A stretch of 64,000 nt of DNA from Sulfitobacter sp. 20_GPM-1509m (GCF_000620505.1 NZ_KK211144.1:6781-70780), one strand, 5' to 3'; positions 15,774-25,485 are shown, numbered from the stretch's first letter. Translations and numbers: made by a program. The notes: generated by a model not told the origin, from the sequence alone.

Positions 15774-16835
15774 GTGAATGATCTGATTCTGTCCTCCCCC
15801 ATGCCTGCGTTGTCCCTGCCCGCTGCGGGCGCGCCAATCCAGCTGAGCCGTCGCGCCAAGGCTGCGGTGGTCGTGCGCCTGTTGCTGAACGAGGGCGCAG
15901 ATATCCCGCTGGAGGATCTGCCCGAAGAGCTGCAATCCCACCTGACCAAGGCCATGGGCCAGATGCGCACCGTTGATCGGGACACGCTGTCTGCTGTGGT
16001 GTCCGAATTCGCCGAAGAGGTTGAACGCATCGGCCTTCGGTTCCCCGGCGGCATCGCGGGCGCGCTGAACGCGCTTGAGGGCAAGATCAGCCCGCAGACC
16101 GCCGAACGTCTGCGCAAGGAAGCAGGCGTGCGACAGGCCGGCGATCCGTGGGTGCGCATCCGTGACATGGGCGCGGACAAACTGTTGCCGGTCCTGCAAA
16201 GCGAAAGCATCGAGGTCTGTGCCGTTGTGATGTCCAAGCTTGAGGTAAAAAAGGCTGCTGCCCTGCTGGGCCTGTTGCCCGGTCCCCGCGCGCGCCAGAT
16301 CACTTATGCGGTGTCGCTGACAGGATCGGTCACGACGGATGCGGTGGAACGGATTGGCCTTTCGCTGGCCATGCAATTGAACGCGCAGCCTTTGGGTGCC
16401 TTTGACACGGGGCCGGTGGAACGTGTGGGCGCGATCCTGAATTCGTCCACATCCGTCACCCGCGACGACGTGCTCGAAGGGCTGGACGAGACCGATCAGG
16501 GCTTTGCCAATGCGGTGCGCAAGGCGATCTTTACCTTTGCGAACATCCCGCAGCGCATCGCGCCCCGCGACATTCCCCGCGTGCTGCGCGAGGTGGACCC
16601 CGCCGATCTGCTGATTGCCATGGCGGGTGCCGAAGCTGCGGGCATGAAAGCATCGGCCGATTTCATCCTTGAGAACATGTCGGGGCGCATGGCCGATTCC
16701 CTACGCGAGGAAATGCAGGAAACCGCCGCCCCCAAACCCGCCGACCACGACACCGCCACGTCCAATATGGTCGCCGCCATCCGCAAGCTTGAAGCCGAAG
16801 GCGAGTTGATCCTGATGGCAGAAGAGGAAGAATAG
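15774..16835 (+). CDS. fliG: Flagellar motor switch protein FliG-like
   Basis: 353 aa. Three-part FliG architecture: an N-terminal helical domain starting L-S-R-R-A-K-A-A-V-V-V-R-L-L, a middle domain with the E-x-x-x-V-C-A-V-V-M-S-K-L repeat (~145-180), and a C-terminal domain with D-x-P-R-V-L-R-E-V-D-P-A-D-L-L-x-A-M. FliG couples the C ring to the stator and FliF. The GTG at 15774 has a poor RBS; an ATG nine codons in is an alternative. No other flagellar gene lies in the window. The C-terminal ~35 residues are acidic and unusual. Confidence 0.78.
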   Translation: MNDLILSSPMPALSLPAAGAPIQLSRRAKAAVVVRLLLNEGADIPLEDLPEELQSHLTKAMGQMRTVDRDTLSAVVSEFAEEVERIGLRFPGGIAGALNALEGKISPQTAERLRKEAGVRQAGDPWVRIRDMGADKLLPVLQSESIEVCAVVMSKLEVKKAAALLGLLPGPRARQITYAVSLTGSVTTDAVERIGLSLAMQLNAQPLGAFDTGPVERVGAILNSSTSVTRDDVLEGLDETDQGFANAVRKAIFTFANIPQRIAPRDIPRVLREVDPADLLIAMAGAEAAGMKASADFILENMSGRMADSLREEMQETAAPKPADHDTATSNMVAAIRKLEAEGELILMAEEEE

Positions 16836-16886
16836 GCCGCAGCGTCCAGACTGGACAGCGACAGCACCGCGCCGTAAGCGCGGGGA

Positions 16887-17780
16887 ATGAACGCACCCCA
16901 CACCGCCGCCAACCCTGCCCGCGCCATCCTGCTGGCCGTTCTTGCCATTGCCTGCTTTGGCGGCATGGATGCCAGCGTCAAGGCGATCAGCCCGCTGACC
17001 GGCACAGTGCCGGCCCTGTGGGCGCGCTATGGTGGGCAGATGCTGGTGGTTCTGATCCTTGTGGCCCCGCGCCTGCGCAGCGTCGCGCGCAGCCAGTACC
17101 CAAAATTGCAGATCGCACGGTCCTTGCTGCTGATGACCGCGACCGGCTTTTTCTTCACGGCCTTGGGCAAGATCGGGCTGGCCGAGGCAACGGCAGTGAT
17201 GAGCCTGAACCCCGTGCTGATCACCCTGGGCGGTGCGCTGTTTCTGGGCGAGGCGCTTGGCCCCCGTCGCATCTTTGCCATTGCCGCCGCCCTGGTCGGC
17301 GCACTGATCGTGATCCGCCCCGGAACAGAAGTGTTCGCGCCTGCTGCCCTGCTGCCGCTGGGCTCGGCTGTGTGCTTTGCCTCTTATACGCTGCTGACGC
17401 GTCGTCTGGGATCGGACGAAGATGTGTGGACATCACTGTTCTATACCGGCCTTGTCGGCTCGGTCGTGATGACCTGTCTTGTGCCCTTCCACTGGACCCC
17501 GCTGACACCGACATCGGCCACGCTGATGGTGATGATCGGTTGTTTCGGCACCGCCGGGCAACTGATGCTGATCCGCGCCCTGTCTCAGGCCGAGGCGGGG
17601 TTGCTTGCGCCCTTCAACTACACGGGGCTGGTGCTGGCGATGCTGTGGGGCGTGGTGTTTTTCGACGAATTCCCCGACCGATGGACGCTGGTCGGTGCGC
17701 TTGTGATCGTGGGGGCGGGTCTGTATGTCTGGCACCGCGAAACCCGTCTGGCGCGTGCGCCGGCCCTGTCTCAGGTGTGA
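16887..17780 (+). CDS. EamA/DMT-superfamily permease
   Basis: 297 aa with ten predicted membrane helices in two EamA repeats (~12-140 and ~155-290). Conserved spots include F-G-G-M-D-A near the first helix and A-E-A-x-x-V-M-S-L-N-P-V in helix 4. Members export metabolites such as amino acids; the substrate cannot be told from sequence. The downstream acyltransferase starts 7 bp after the stop, so the two are probably co-transcribed. Confidence 0.88.
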   Translation: MNAPHTAANPARAILLAVLAIACFGGMDASVKAISPLTGTVPALWARYGGQMLVVLILVAPRLRSVARSQYPKLQIARSLLLMTATGFFFTALGKIGLAEATAVMSLNPVLITLGGALFLGEALGPRRIFAIAAALVGALIVIRPGTEVFAPAALLPLGSAVCFASYTLLTRRLGSDEDVWTSLFYTGLVGSVVMTCLVPFHWTPLTPTSATLMVMIGCFGTAGQLMLIRALSQAEAGLLAPFNYTGLVLAMLWGVVFFDEFPDRWTLVGALVIVGAGLYVWHRETRLARAPALSQV

Positions 17781-17787
17781 TCCGCCC

Positions 17788-18687
17788 ATGGCCAAAGCCG
17801 ACCTATCGACCATGCCGCTGCGCGAACGCGCCGGGCACTATGTGTCCAACGCGATCATCTACACGCTGATCCGTGTGGCGCTGGCCCTGCCCTATGCGAC
17901 GCGCGTGGCACTGCTGGGCGGGATCGTGGAACGTATCGTGGGGCCGCTGGTGGGCTACCGCCGCCGTGCCGAGGCGAACCTTGCGCTGATCTATCCTGAG
18001 ATGGCCGCGACGGAACGGCGGCGTATCGCGCGGGCCTGCCTGAACAACGCGGGCCGCAGCATCATCGAGAATTATTCGTCGGAAGAATTCCTGCACCGCA
18101 TGGAAAACCAGCCCGTGACCGGTGCAGGTTTCGACGCCTTGCGCGAGGCCGATGCCGCCGACCGTCCGGTCATTCTGGTGACGGGACACTTCGGGAATTA
18201 CGAGGCGACGCGTGCCGCACTGGTGGCACAGGGCTTTGCCGTGGGCGGGCTGTACCGCGACATGGCCAACCCTTATTTCAACGCCCATTACGTCAAGACG
18301 ATGCAGGCCTTTGGCGGCCCTGTCTTTCCGCAAGGGCGGCGCGGCACATCCGGCTTTGTCCGCCATCTGCGCGGCGGTGGGCAGTTGGTGCTTTTGTTCG
18401 ATCAGCATGTGTTCGAGGGGACGGTGCTGGATTTCATGGGCCAGCCTGCAAAAACCGCCCTGTCGGCGGCCGAGCTTGCGCTGCGGTTCGATGCCTTGCT
18501 GATACCGTTCTACGGCATCCGTCAGGCTGATGGCCTGAGCTTTGAAACGGTGCTGGAAGCGCCGGTTGCGCATACGGATGCGGAAACGATGACACAGGCG
18601 CTGAACGACAGTCTGGGTGCAAGGGTGCGCGAAAACCCCGAACAATGGTTCTGGGTGCACCGCCGCTGGCGCGCTTACGAGGTCTGA
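17788..18687 (+). CDS. LpxL/LpxM-like lysophospholipid (lipid A) acyltransferase
   Basis: 299 aa from the ATG at 17788; an in-frame upstream reading from 17725 overlaps the permease gene. N-terminal membrane segment ~20-45, then the acyltransferase domain with the H-x4-E motif H134-F-G-N-Y-E139 in T-G-H-F-G-N-Y-E. Further family features are G-G-L-Y-R-D and D-Q-H near ~210 (a conserved Asp in the lauroyl transferase group). It attaches a secondary acyl chain to lipid A or a related lipid at the inner membrane. The acyl donor and exact acceptor are not determinable. Confidence 0.85.
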   Translation: MAKADLSTMPLRERAGHYVSNAIIYTLIRVALALPYATRVALLGGIVERIVGPLVGYRRRAEANLALIYPEMAATERRRIARACLNNAGRSIIENYSSEEFLHRMENQPVTGAGFDALREADAADRPVILVTGHFGNYEATRAALVAQGFAVGGLYRDMANPYFNAHYVKTMQAFGGPVFPQGRRGTSGFVRHLRGGGQLVLLFDQHVFEGTVLDFMGQPAKTALSAAELALRFDALLIPFYGIRQADGLSFETVLEAPVAHTDAETMTQALNDSLGARVRENPEQWFWVHRRWRAYEV

Positions 18688-18721
18688 GCCGCCGCTGCGA
18701 CCCAAAACGCAAACCTGCGCC

Positions 18722-19414
18722 TTAGCGCAGTGCGTCCGCCGCCAGGATCGCGCCGTCGGTGCCTTGCTGGACCAGCACAACCAGCGGTGCGTCACCTGTC
18801 ACGGGCACGTTCAGCGACAGATCACTGCGCCCGTCCCATGTGCCAATTGCCTTCCAGCCCCAGGCAACATTGGCATAGTCCAGCGTCATGCCCGCATTCT
18901 CGCCCCGGGTGATCCGTGTGTTGCTCATCGGGGTATAGCGCACCAGTTGCACCACCATGTTGCCCGCGTCACCCGTGTTTTGCGCCGAAATCTTCAGCGC
19001 ATCGCCCTGCCGCGTCACATCCAGTGTCACCGGCGAAGGCATGGCCGCGTGTTTGGCAATCGCCTCGGACAGCTCCATCGGCCGCGCGCCCACGATGTCG
19101 GTCTGACCGTTCACCACCATCTGTGGCGTATAGATCGACCGGCGCTGGGCTGCGGCGGCATAGCCACGCTGACGATCCGCATAGGCGGGCACGGCGAATT
19201 CATCTTTCCAGCCGATATAGTCCCAATAGTCCACATGCAGCGCCAGCGCGATCACATCGTCGCGTTGCGCCAGCTCGGCAAAAATCTCGTCTGCGGGCGG
19301 GCAAGACGAACAGCCCTGCGAGGTGAACAACTCGACCACGACCGGCGAATCTGCGGTTCCGGGCGTGGCGGTGGACAGCAGTGCTGCGGCAAGAACGGAC
19401 AAGACTGATTTCAT
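18722..19414 (-). CDS. DUF1223 thioredoxin-like secreted protein
   Basis: 230 aa from the ATG at 19414. Signal peptide ~1-21. The thioredoxin-like domain starts V-V-V-E-L-F-T-S-Q-G-C-S-S-C, with the C35-x-x-C38 pair followed by P-P-A-D. It continues H-V-D-Y-W-D-Y-I-G-W-x-D and Y-T-P-Q-M-V-V-N-G, the most conserved DUF1223 parts. Probably a periplasmic redox or metal-related protein; activity not established. It converges with the acyltransferase gene and is divergent from acnA, with a 286-bp shared upstream region. Confidence 0.88.
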   Translation of the reverse strand: MKSVLSVLAAALLSTATPGTADSPVVVELFTSQGCSSCPPADEIFAELAQRDDVIALALHVDYWDYIGWKDEFAVPAYADRQRGYAAAAQRRSIYTPQMVVNGQTDIVGARPMELSEAIAKHAAMPSPVTLDVTRQGDALKISAQNTGDAGNMVVQLVRYTPMSNTRITRGENAGMTLDYANVAWGWKAIGTWDGRSDLSLNVPVTGDAPLVVLVQQGTDGAILAADALR

Positions 19415-19700
19415 GTATTGGGGGCCTTTGGGTCTTTTGGTCTGGATCATACCTAACTGCATGACCCTGTAATGACCAATCAAGCTTTGTTGAAAGATGG
19501 CCAGTGACAGTGCAGGATGATCCCAAAGCGCCACATCTGACGGCAATCTTTAAAATTCGGTACACAACGGTATACAAAAGTGTCGCAGAGCGGTGGAATC
19601 CTGTTGATCCGAACTAGATTAAGATGCAAATCAGGCGCGAAGACCGCCCCCTGCCACCTGCCCCTCCCATTTGGGGCACAATAAGCCAAAGGAGCCACCC

Positions 19701-22490
19701 ATGCCCATCACAGTTGGCCATGATACGTCCAAAACCCGCAAGACACTGACCGTCGGCGACCAATCCGTCGCCTATTATTCGATTCCCGCCGCCACCGAGG
19801 CAGGCCTGGGCGATTTCTCGAAATTGCCCGCCGCGTTGAAAGTGGTGCTGGAAAACATGCTGCGGTTCGAAGACGGCAAGACCGTCACAACCGACGACAT
19901 CAAGGCCTTTGCCGAATGGGCAACAAAGGGCGGCAACAACCCGCGCGAGATCGCCTATCGTCCGGCCCGCGTGCTGATGCAGGATTTTACCGGCGTTCCG
20001 GCTGTGGTCGACCTGGCCGCGATGCGCGATGGTCTGAAGGCTCTGGGCGGCGACCCGGAAAAGATCAACCCGTTGAACCCCGTCGATCTGGTCATCGACC
20101 ACTCGGTGATGATCGACGAATTCGGCAACCCGCGTGCGTTCCAGATGAACGTGGACCGCGAATACGAGCGGAACATGGAACGCTATGTGTTCCTGAAGTG
20201 GGGTCAGAAGGCGTTTAACAACTTCCGCGTTGTGCCCCCCGGCACCGGCATCTGCCACCAGGTGAACCTGGAGTATCTGGCCCAGACCGTCTGGTCCGAC
20301 AAGGACCAGAACGGCGAGCTGGTGGCCTATCCCGACACATTGGTCGGCACCGACAGCCACACAACGATGGTCAACGGCGCGGCTGTTCTGGGCTGGGGCG
20401 TGGGCGGCATCGAGGCCGAGGCCGCGATGCTGGGTCAGCCGATTTCGATGCTGATCCCCGAGGTTGTCGGCTTTGAGCTGACAGGCAAGATGATGGAAGG
20501 CACCACCGGCACCGACCTGGTGCTGAAAGTCGTGGAAATGCTGCGCGAAAAGGGCGTGGTCAGCAAGTTCGTCGAATTCTATGGCGAAGGTCTGGACCAT
20601 CTGCCGCTGGCCGACCGTGCCACCATCGCCAACATGGCGCCCGAATACGGCGCGACCTGCGGCTTCTTCCCCATCGACGATGAAACCCTGCGCTATCTGA
20701 CCAGCACAGGCCGCGACAAGGACCGCATCGCGCTGGTCGAAGCCTATGCCAAGGAAAACGGTTTCTGGCGCGGCGCGGACTATGCGCCGATCTATACAGA
20801 CACGCTGCATCTGGACATGGGCACCATCGTCCCCGCGATCTCGGGCCCCAAACGCCCGCAGGACTATATCGCACTGACGTCGGCGCACACTGCATTCGCT
20901 GAATACGTCAAGGGCGTGCGCGGCGGTGCGGATGCCACGGCCAGCTCCGAAGTGCGCTGGGAAGGTGAAGGCGGCCAGCCCGAGCCCCGCGATATCCCCG
21001 GCGACACAGGCAACCACAAACGTGGCTATGTGCAGACCGAGGACGGCAACTATCAACTGCACGACGGGTCCATCGTAATCGCGTCGATCACATCGTGCAC
21101 CAACACATCGAACCCCTATGTGATGATCGGTGCCGGTCTGGTTGCGCGCAAAGCCCGCGCGCTGGGTCTGACCCGCAAGCCCTGGGTCAAGACATCGCTG
21201 GCCCCCGGTTCACAGGTCGTGTCGCATTACCTTGAGGCCGCAGGCCTGCAAGAGGATCTGGACGCCATCGGTTTCAACCTTGTCGGCTATGGCTGCACCA
21301 CCTGCATCGGCAACTCGGGTCCGCTTGAGGCGCCGATCAGCAAGGCGATCAATGACTACGATCTGATCGGCACTTCGGTCCTGTCGGGCAACCGCAACTT
21401 TGAAGGGCGCATCAGCCCGGACGTGCGCGCCAACTATCTGGCGTCGCCTCCCCTCGTGGTGGCCTATGCGCTGGTCGGTGACATGAACGTGGATCTGGCG
21501 AACGGTGTGCTGGGTCAGGACAAGGACGGCAATGACGTCTACCTGAAAGACATCTGGCCCTCGACCAAAGAGGTTGCGGAACTGGTTGAAAAAACAGTGA
21601 CACGTGCCGCCTTCCAGGAGAAGTATGCCGACGTCTTCAAAGGCGACGAAAAATGGCAGGGCGTCGAAGTGACGGACAGCATGACCTATGACTGGCCGCC
21701 GCAATCGACCTATGTGCAGAACCCGCCCTATTTCCAGAACATGAGCAAGGAACCGGGCACGATCAGCAACATCAAGGACGCCAAAGTGCTGGCCGTCTTG
21801 GGTGACATGATCACGACCGACCACATCTCGCCTGCCGGTTCGTTCAAGGAAAGCACGCCTGCCGGTCAGTACCTGGTGGAACGTCAGGTGCCGGTGCGCG
21901 AATTCAACTCGTACGGGTCGCGTCGCGGCAACCACGAGGTGATGATGCGCGGCACATTCGCCAACATCCGCATCAAGAACGAAATGCTGGACGGCGTCGA
22001 GGGCGGCTATACCAAGGGCCCCGACGGCAAACAGACCTCGATCTTTGACGCGGCGATGGCCTATCAGGAAACCGGCACACCGTTGGTGATCTTCGGCGGC
22101 GAACAGTACGGCGCGGGGTCCTCGCGTGACTGGGCGGCCAAGGGTACGGCGCTGCTGGGCGTCAAAGCCGTGATCGCGGAAAACTTCGAGCGTATCCACC
22201 GTTCGAACCTGGTGGGCATGGGCGTTATCCCGTTCGAGTTCACAAACGGCGACACCCGCAAATCGCTGGGTCTGACCGGCGAGGAAACCGTGTCGATCAC
22301 CGGTCTGGACACCATCAAGCCGCTGCAAGAGGTGCCTTGCACCATCACAATGGCGGACGGTTCGGTGAAAGAGATCACGATCAAGTGCCGGATCGATACG
22401 GCCATCGAGATCGAATACATCGAGCACGGCGGCGTTCTGCACTATGTGCTGCGCAACCTTGCCGCTGAAAGCGCCATCGCTGCGGAATAA
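19701..22490 (+). CDS. acnA: Aconitate hydratase A
   Basis: 929 aa; the ATG at 19701 has AAAGGAG 6 bases upstream. It isomerises citrate to isocitrate in the TCA cycle. The [4Fe-4S] ligands lie in S-C-T-N-T-S-N-P (~464-471) and G-Y-G-C-T-T-C-I-G-N-S-G (~529-540). The swivel domain has Y-G-A-G-S-S-R-D-W-A-A-K-G (~803). The domain order is that of the AcnA/IRP1 class. Single-gene unit between a 286-bp upstream region and a strong terminator. No recognisable iron-regulator box was found upstream. Confidence 0.97.
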   Translation: MPITVGHDTSKTRKTLTVGDQSVAYYSIPAATEAGLGDFSKLPAALKVVLENMLRFEDGKTVTTDDIKAFAEWATKGGNNPREIAYRPARVLMQDFTGVPAVVDLAAMRDGLKALGGDPEKINPLNPVDLVIDHSVMIDEFGNPRAFQMNVDREYERNMERYVFLKWGQKAFNNFRVVPPGTGICHQVNLEYLAQTVWSDKDQNGELVAYPDTLVGTDSHTTMVNGAAVLGWGVGGIEAEAAMLGQPISMLIPEVVGFELTGKMMEGTTGTDLVLKVVEMLREKGVVSKFVEFYGEGLDHLPLADRATIANMAPEYGATCGFFPIDDETLRYLTSTGRDKDRIALVEAYAKENGFWRGADYAPIYTDTLHLDMGTIVPAISGPKRPQDYIALTSAHTAFAEYVKGVRGGADATASSEVRWEGEGGQPEPRDIPGDTGNHKRGYVQTEDGNYQLHDGSIVIASITSCTNTSNPYVMIGAGLVARKARALGLTRKPWVKTSLAPGSQVVSHYLEAAGLQEDLDAIGFNLVGYGCTTCIGNSGPLEAPISKAINDYDLIGTSVLSGNRNFEGRISPDVRANYLASPPLVVAYALVGDMNVDLANGVLGQDKDGNDVYLKDIWPSTKEVAELVEKTVTRAAFQEKYADVFKGDEKWQGVEVTDSMTYDWPPQSTYVQNPPYFQNMSKEPGTISNIKDAKVLAVLGDMITTDHISPAGSFKESTPAGQYLVERQVPVREFNSYGSRRGNHEVMMRGTFANIRIKNEMLDGVEGGYTKGPDGKQTSIFDAAMAYQETGTPLVIFGGEQYGAGSSRDWAAKGTALLGVKAVIAENFERIHRSNLVGMGVIPFEFTNGDTRKSLGLTGEETVSITGLDTIKPLQEVPCTITMADGSVKEITIKCRIDTAIEIEYIEHGGVLHYVLRNLAAESAIAAE

Positions 22491-22511
22491 GCCCCGCGCG
22501 CAAGCAATTCG

Positions 22512-22546
22512 GAAAAGCCCCCGCGCGGATGCGTCGGGGGCTTTTT
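22512..22546 (+). terminator. Intrinsic terminator of acnA
   Basis: An 11-bp stem AAAAGCCCCCG/CGGGGGCTTTT (22513-22523 with 22535-22545) ends in TTTTT. It lies 22 bases after the stop. Confidence 0.9.
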
Positions 22547-22643
22547 CATTGGTCCCGTCAAAAAACCCAAGTTGCCTTGTGTAGTCCGCCTGATCTTGCA
22601 GTCCTCAGGTATTCATGTCCGAATACTGCAAAAGGAGCACACC

Positions 22644-23327
22644 ATGCGCACAGTTCTTGTCACCGGCGCCGCCCGCGGCATCGGCCGCGCCATTGCCAGC
22701 GATCTGGCGTCAGACCATGCCGTCGCCATCACCCACAACAGCACGTCGCCCGATGCGCTGCTGGCCGATCACCCTGACATCCACACGATACACGCGGACC
22801 TGAGTGATCCCGACAACCCGCCCCGCATCATCGACGCGGTGATCGCCAAGTTCGGCAGGCTGGACGTGATCGTGAACAACGCAGGCGCGATTGAGATGGA
22901 CGATGGTAACCCGCATCTGAATCACACCGTCAACGTCGCGGCCCCCATGTCCCTGCTGGACGCTGCATTGCCGCACCTTGGCGCCGGGGCCACGGTCATC
23001 AACATCTCGTCCGTCAACGCGACCCTTCCCGCCAAGGGCGCCGCCGCCTATTCCGCCAGCAAGGCCGCCCTGAATCTGTGGACCCGCGCCATGGCCAAGG
23101 AACTGGGGCCCCGCGGTATTCGTGTCAACGCGGTGGCCCCCGGCGCGATAGAACGCGCCGAATCCCCGCGCTCGCCCGAACTGGTCCGCGCCTTTGCCGA
23201 CATGACCGCTCTGGGCCGCATCGGGATGCCCGAAGACATCGCAAAGGTAGTGCGGTTTCTGGCATCAGAGGCGGCGGGCTTCATCACCGGAGAGATCATC
23301 ACTGTATCGGGTGGCTACCGGCTTTGA
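22644..23327 (+). CDS. Short-chain dehydrogenase/reductase (SDR)
   Basis: 227 aa from the ATG at 22644 (AAAGGAG upstream). Classical SDR: nucleotide-binding T-G-A-A-R-G-I-G (7-14), N-N-A-G (~78), catalytic Ser in N-I-S-S-V-N, and the Y136-S-A-S-K140 pair. The C-terminal G-x-I-I-T-V-S-G-G-Y is typical of the FabG-like branch. NAD(P)-dependent oxidoreductase of unknown substrate. Short for the class, lacking much of the C-terminal substrate loop. Transcribed towards the fatty acid transporter, 154 bp apart. Confidence 0.9.
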   Translation: MRTVLVTGAARGIGRAIASDLASDHAVAITHNSTSPDALLADHPDIHTIHADLSDPDNPPRIIDAVIAKFGRLDVIVNNAGAIEMDDGNPHLNHTVNVAAPMSLLDAALPHLGAGATVINISSVNATLPAKGAAAYSASKAALNLWTRAMAKELGPRGIRVNAVAPGAIERAESPRSPELVRAFADMTALGRIGMPEDIAKVVRFLASEAAGFITGEIITVSGGYRL

Positions 23328-23481
23328 CCAAGCCTTTGGGTGACAGGTCAAGCACCTGAGGTTACAGCATTAATCAGGCGCATCTACAGGAAAAGGCTGC
23401 GCTTTCCCCCTTTTCATTCAGGTTGAAATCTTGGATCGTCCCGAGAAACAACTCAACCCTAAAGAGAAAAGGAAAGTCGCC

Positions 23482-24789
23482 ATGCTGAATGCGATATCCC
23501 GCCCGATGGTTCGCATCGTCGACCGCTATCTGCCCGATCCCTTCGTCTTTGTCGTCGTACTCACGCTGGTCGCGGGACTGGCCGCGATGGGCATCCAGGG
23601 CAGCAGCCCGCTTGAAGTTGTCAGCGTCTGGGGCGATGGCTTCTGGTCGCTTCTCAGCTTCTCGATGCAGATGCTTCTGGTGCTGGTGACCGGTTACATG
23701 ATGGCCTCGACCCCGCTGGTCAAAAAGGGTCTTCAGGCCCTGGCCGGGCTGGCCAGCAGCGCAGGCGGCGCGATCCTTCTGGTCAGCGTGGTGTCGCTGG
23801 CGGCAAGCTGGATCAACTGGGGCTTTGGCCTTGTGGTCGGCGCCTTGTTTGCCAAGGAACTGGCCCGCCAGATCAAGGTGGACTACCGCCTGCTCGTCGC
23901 TTCGGCCTATTCGGGCTTTATCGTCTGGCACGGCGGACTGGCAGGGTCGATCCCGCTGTCGATCGCCACCGAGGGTCATCCCTTTGCCGAGATCACAGGG
24001 CTTATTCCAACCTCGCAGACGATCTTTTCCACCTACAACCTGATCATCGTCGCCGCCCTCTTCGTGGTGGTCCCGCTGGTCAACCGCGCAATGATGCCGT
24101 CAGAGGCCGACAGCGTCTATATCGACCCTGCCCTGCTGAAGACCGATGAAACCACCACGCCCGACACCCGCTCACCGGCCGAATTTCTGGAAACCACGCC
24201 CATCCTGTCGGTGTTGATCGGTGTCGCGGGTGCCGCCTGGTTGATCCAGTATTTCGCCGCAGGCAACGGGCTGTCGCTGAACGTCATCAACTTTTTGTTC
24301 CTGACCTTGGCGATCCTGCTGCACGGCACACCCAGCCACCTGCTGAACGCCCTGAACGAGGCGGTGAAAGGCGGCGCCGGCATCGTGATCCAGTTCCCGT
24401 TCTACGCGGGCATCATGGCGATCATGGTCCAGACCGGATTGGCCGCAACCGTGTCAGAAGGGCTGGTGGGTCTGGCGACCGAGACCACATTGCCGTTCTG
24501 GTCGTTCCTGTCCGCAGGCATCGTCAACTTTTTCGTGCCCTCCGGTGGCGGACAATGGGCGGTTCAGGCCCCGGTGATCCTGCCCGCAGCCCAAGCTCTG
24601 GGCGCGGATCTTGGCCGTGCGTCGATGGCCGTGGCCTGGGGGGATGCGTGGACGAACATGGTCCAACCCTTCTGGGCGTTGCCGATCCTTGGCATTGCGG
24701 GTCTGCGGGCCAAGGACATCATGGGGTTCTGCGTGATCCACCTGGTGATCACCGGCGTGATCATCGCCCTGGGCCTGACCTTTCTGTAA
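23482..24789 (+). CDS. Short-chain fatty acid transporter, AtoE family
   Basis: 435 aa from the ATG at 23482 (AAAAGGAAA upstream). An in-frame TTG at 23431 would add 17 mostly charged residues and cannot be excluded. About ten to twelve membrane helices. Family features include S-W-x-N-W-G-F-G-L near ~110, S-G-F-I-V-W-H-G-G-L-x-G-S-I-P-L (~150), and F-F-V-P-S-G-G-G-Q-W-x-V-Q-x-P (~350). AtoE-type permeases import short-chain fatty acids such as butyrate. The neighbouring SDR could act in the same pathway, but that is only a guess. Confidence 0.88.
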   Translation: MLNAISRPMVRIVDRYLPDPFVFVVVLTLVAGLAAMGIQGSSPLEVVSVWGDGFWSLLSFSMQMLLVLVTGYMMASTPLVKKGLQALAGLASSAGGAILLVSVVSLAASWINWGFGLVVGALFAKELARQIKVDYRLLVASAYSGFIVWHGGLAGSIPLSIATEGHPFAEITGLIPTSQTIFSTYNLIIVAALFVVVPLVNRAMMPSEADSVYIDPALLKTDETTTPDTRSPAEFLETTPILSVLIGVAGAAWLIQYFAAGNGLSLNVINFLFLTLAILLHGTPSHLLNALNEAVKGGAGIVIQFPFYAGIMAIMVQTGLAATVSEGLVGLATETTLPFWSFLSAGIVNFFVPSGGGQWAVQAPVILPAAQALGADLGRASMAVAWGDAWTNMVQPFWALPILGIAGLRAKDIMGFCVIHLVITGVIIALGLTFL

Positions 24790-24794
24790 TGGTC

Positions 24795-25334
24795 TCAGTC
24801 TGCCTGCGCTGCTTCCAGCGCGGGCAGAAACCGCTGTTCATAATCGCTGCCCACAAGCGGGCCAGCAAAGCGGAACAGCACGGTGCCGTCGCCGTCCACG
24901 ATAAAAGTCTCGGGCGGCGCCGTCACACCCCAGTCAATGCCTGTGCGCCCTGCCGGATCAAAGGCAACAGCGGCAAAGGGATTGCCGTCATCCTCAAGGT
25001 AAGCGGTCGCGGCCCTCTTCTGGTCCTTGTAGTTCACCCCGACGATCCTCAGCCCCTCGGCCTGCATTTCCAGCAGGCGCGGATGTTCGGCACGGCACGG
25101 CGGGCACCAGCTGGCCCAGAAGTTCACCAGCGTGACCTCGCCCTGTTTCAGCATATCGGGCGTGACACCTGGGTAGTCTGCAAGCGTGTCCGTGGTGATC
25201 GCAGGCACCTGTTGACCCACCAGGGTCGAGGGCAACCCCTCGGGATCGTCGCGGAACATCCCGAACGCCGCCAGTCCGACAAAGGCGGCAAAGACCAACG
25301 GTGGTGCGATCATCATCGGTGACAGTCTAGGCAT
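24795..25334 (-). CDS. ccmG: Thiol:disulfide interchange protein CcmG/DsbE
   Basis: 179 aa from the ATG at 25334. N-terminal membrane anchor ~8-26 and a periplasmic thioredoxin fold with W-C77-P-P-C80. The G-V-N-Y-K-D-Q motif and a cis-Pro in V-T-A-P-P-E-T-F match the CcmG/HelX signature. It reduces the apocytochrome c CXXCH cysteines before heme attachment. The start overlaps the 3' end of ccmD by 8 bp, so it is translated as the last gene of the ccm operon. It converges with the AtoE-type gene. Confidence 0.94.
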   Translation of the reverse strand: MPRLSPMMIAPPLVFAAFVGLAAFGMFRDDPEGLPSTLVGQQVPAITTDTLADYPGVTPDMLKQGEVTLVNFWASWCPPCRAEHPRLLEMQAEGLRIVGVNYKDQKRAATAYLEDDGNPFAAVAFDPAGRTGIDWGVTAPPETFIVDGDGTVLFRFAGPLVGSDYEQRFLPALEAAQAD

Positions 25335-25485
25335 CCTTGCGCCCCCTGGCTTCGGTGCGCTGCATCTCGGCCCGCACGCGGCGGCCACGCAGCAATGTGG
25401 CGGCGACCAGCACGACCAGCAGCACCGCCGTGGCCCCGTAGGCCGACAGCACCGAAACGGCGTATTTCCCTAATTCCGGCATCAT
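25327..25485 (-). CDS. ccmD: Heme exporter protein CcmD
   Basis: 52 aa (51 if the second ATG is used). One membrane helix (~16-33) followed by a basic, Arg-rich cytoplasmic tail, the usual CcmD form. CcmD links CcmABC to the heme chaperone CcmE and helps release holo-CcmE. The ATG at 25485 overlaps the ccmC stop as ATGA, which argues for this start. The pI-basic tail overlaps the ccmG start. Confidence 0.85.
   Translation of the reverse strand: MMPELGKYAVSVLSAYGATAVLLVVLVAATLLRGRRVRAEMQRTEARGRKDA

Noticed and set aside
19614-22442. Minus-strand frames (482 and 410 codons) under acnA
   Set aside because: acnA is complete and unmistakable; the antisense frames lack RBSs and motifs.
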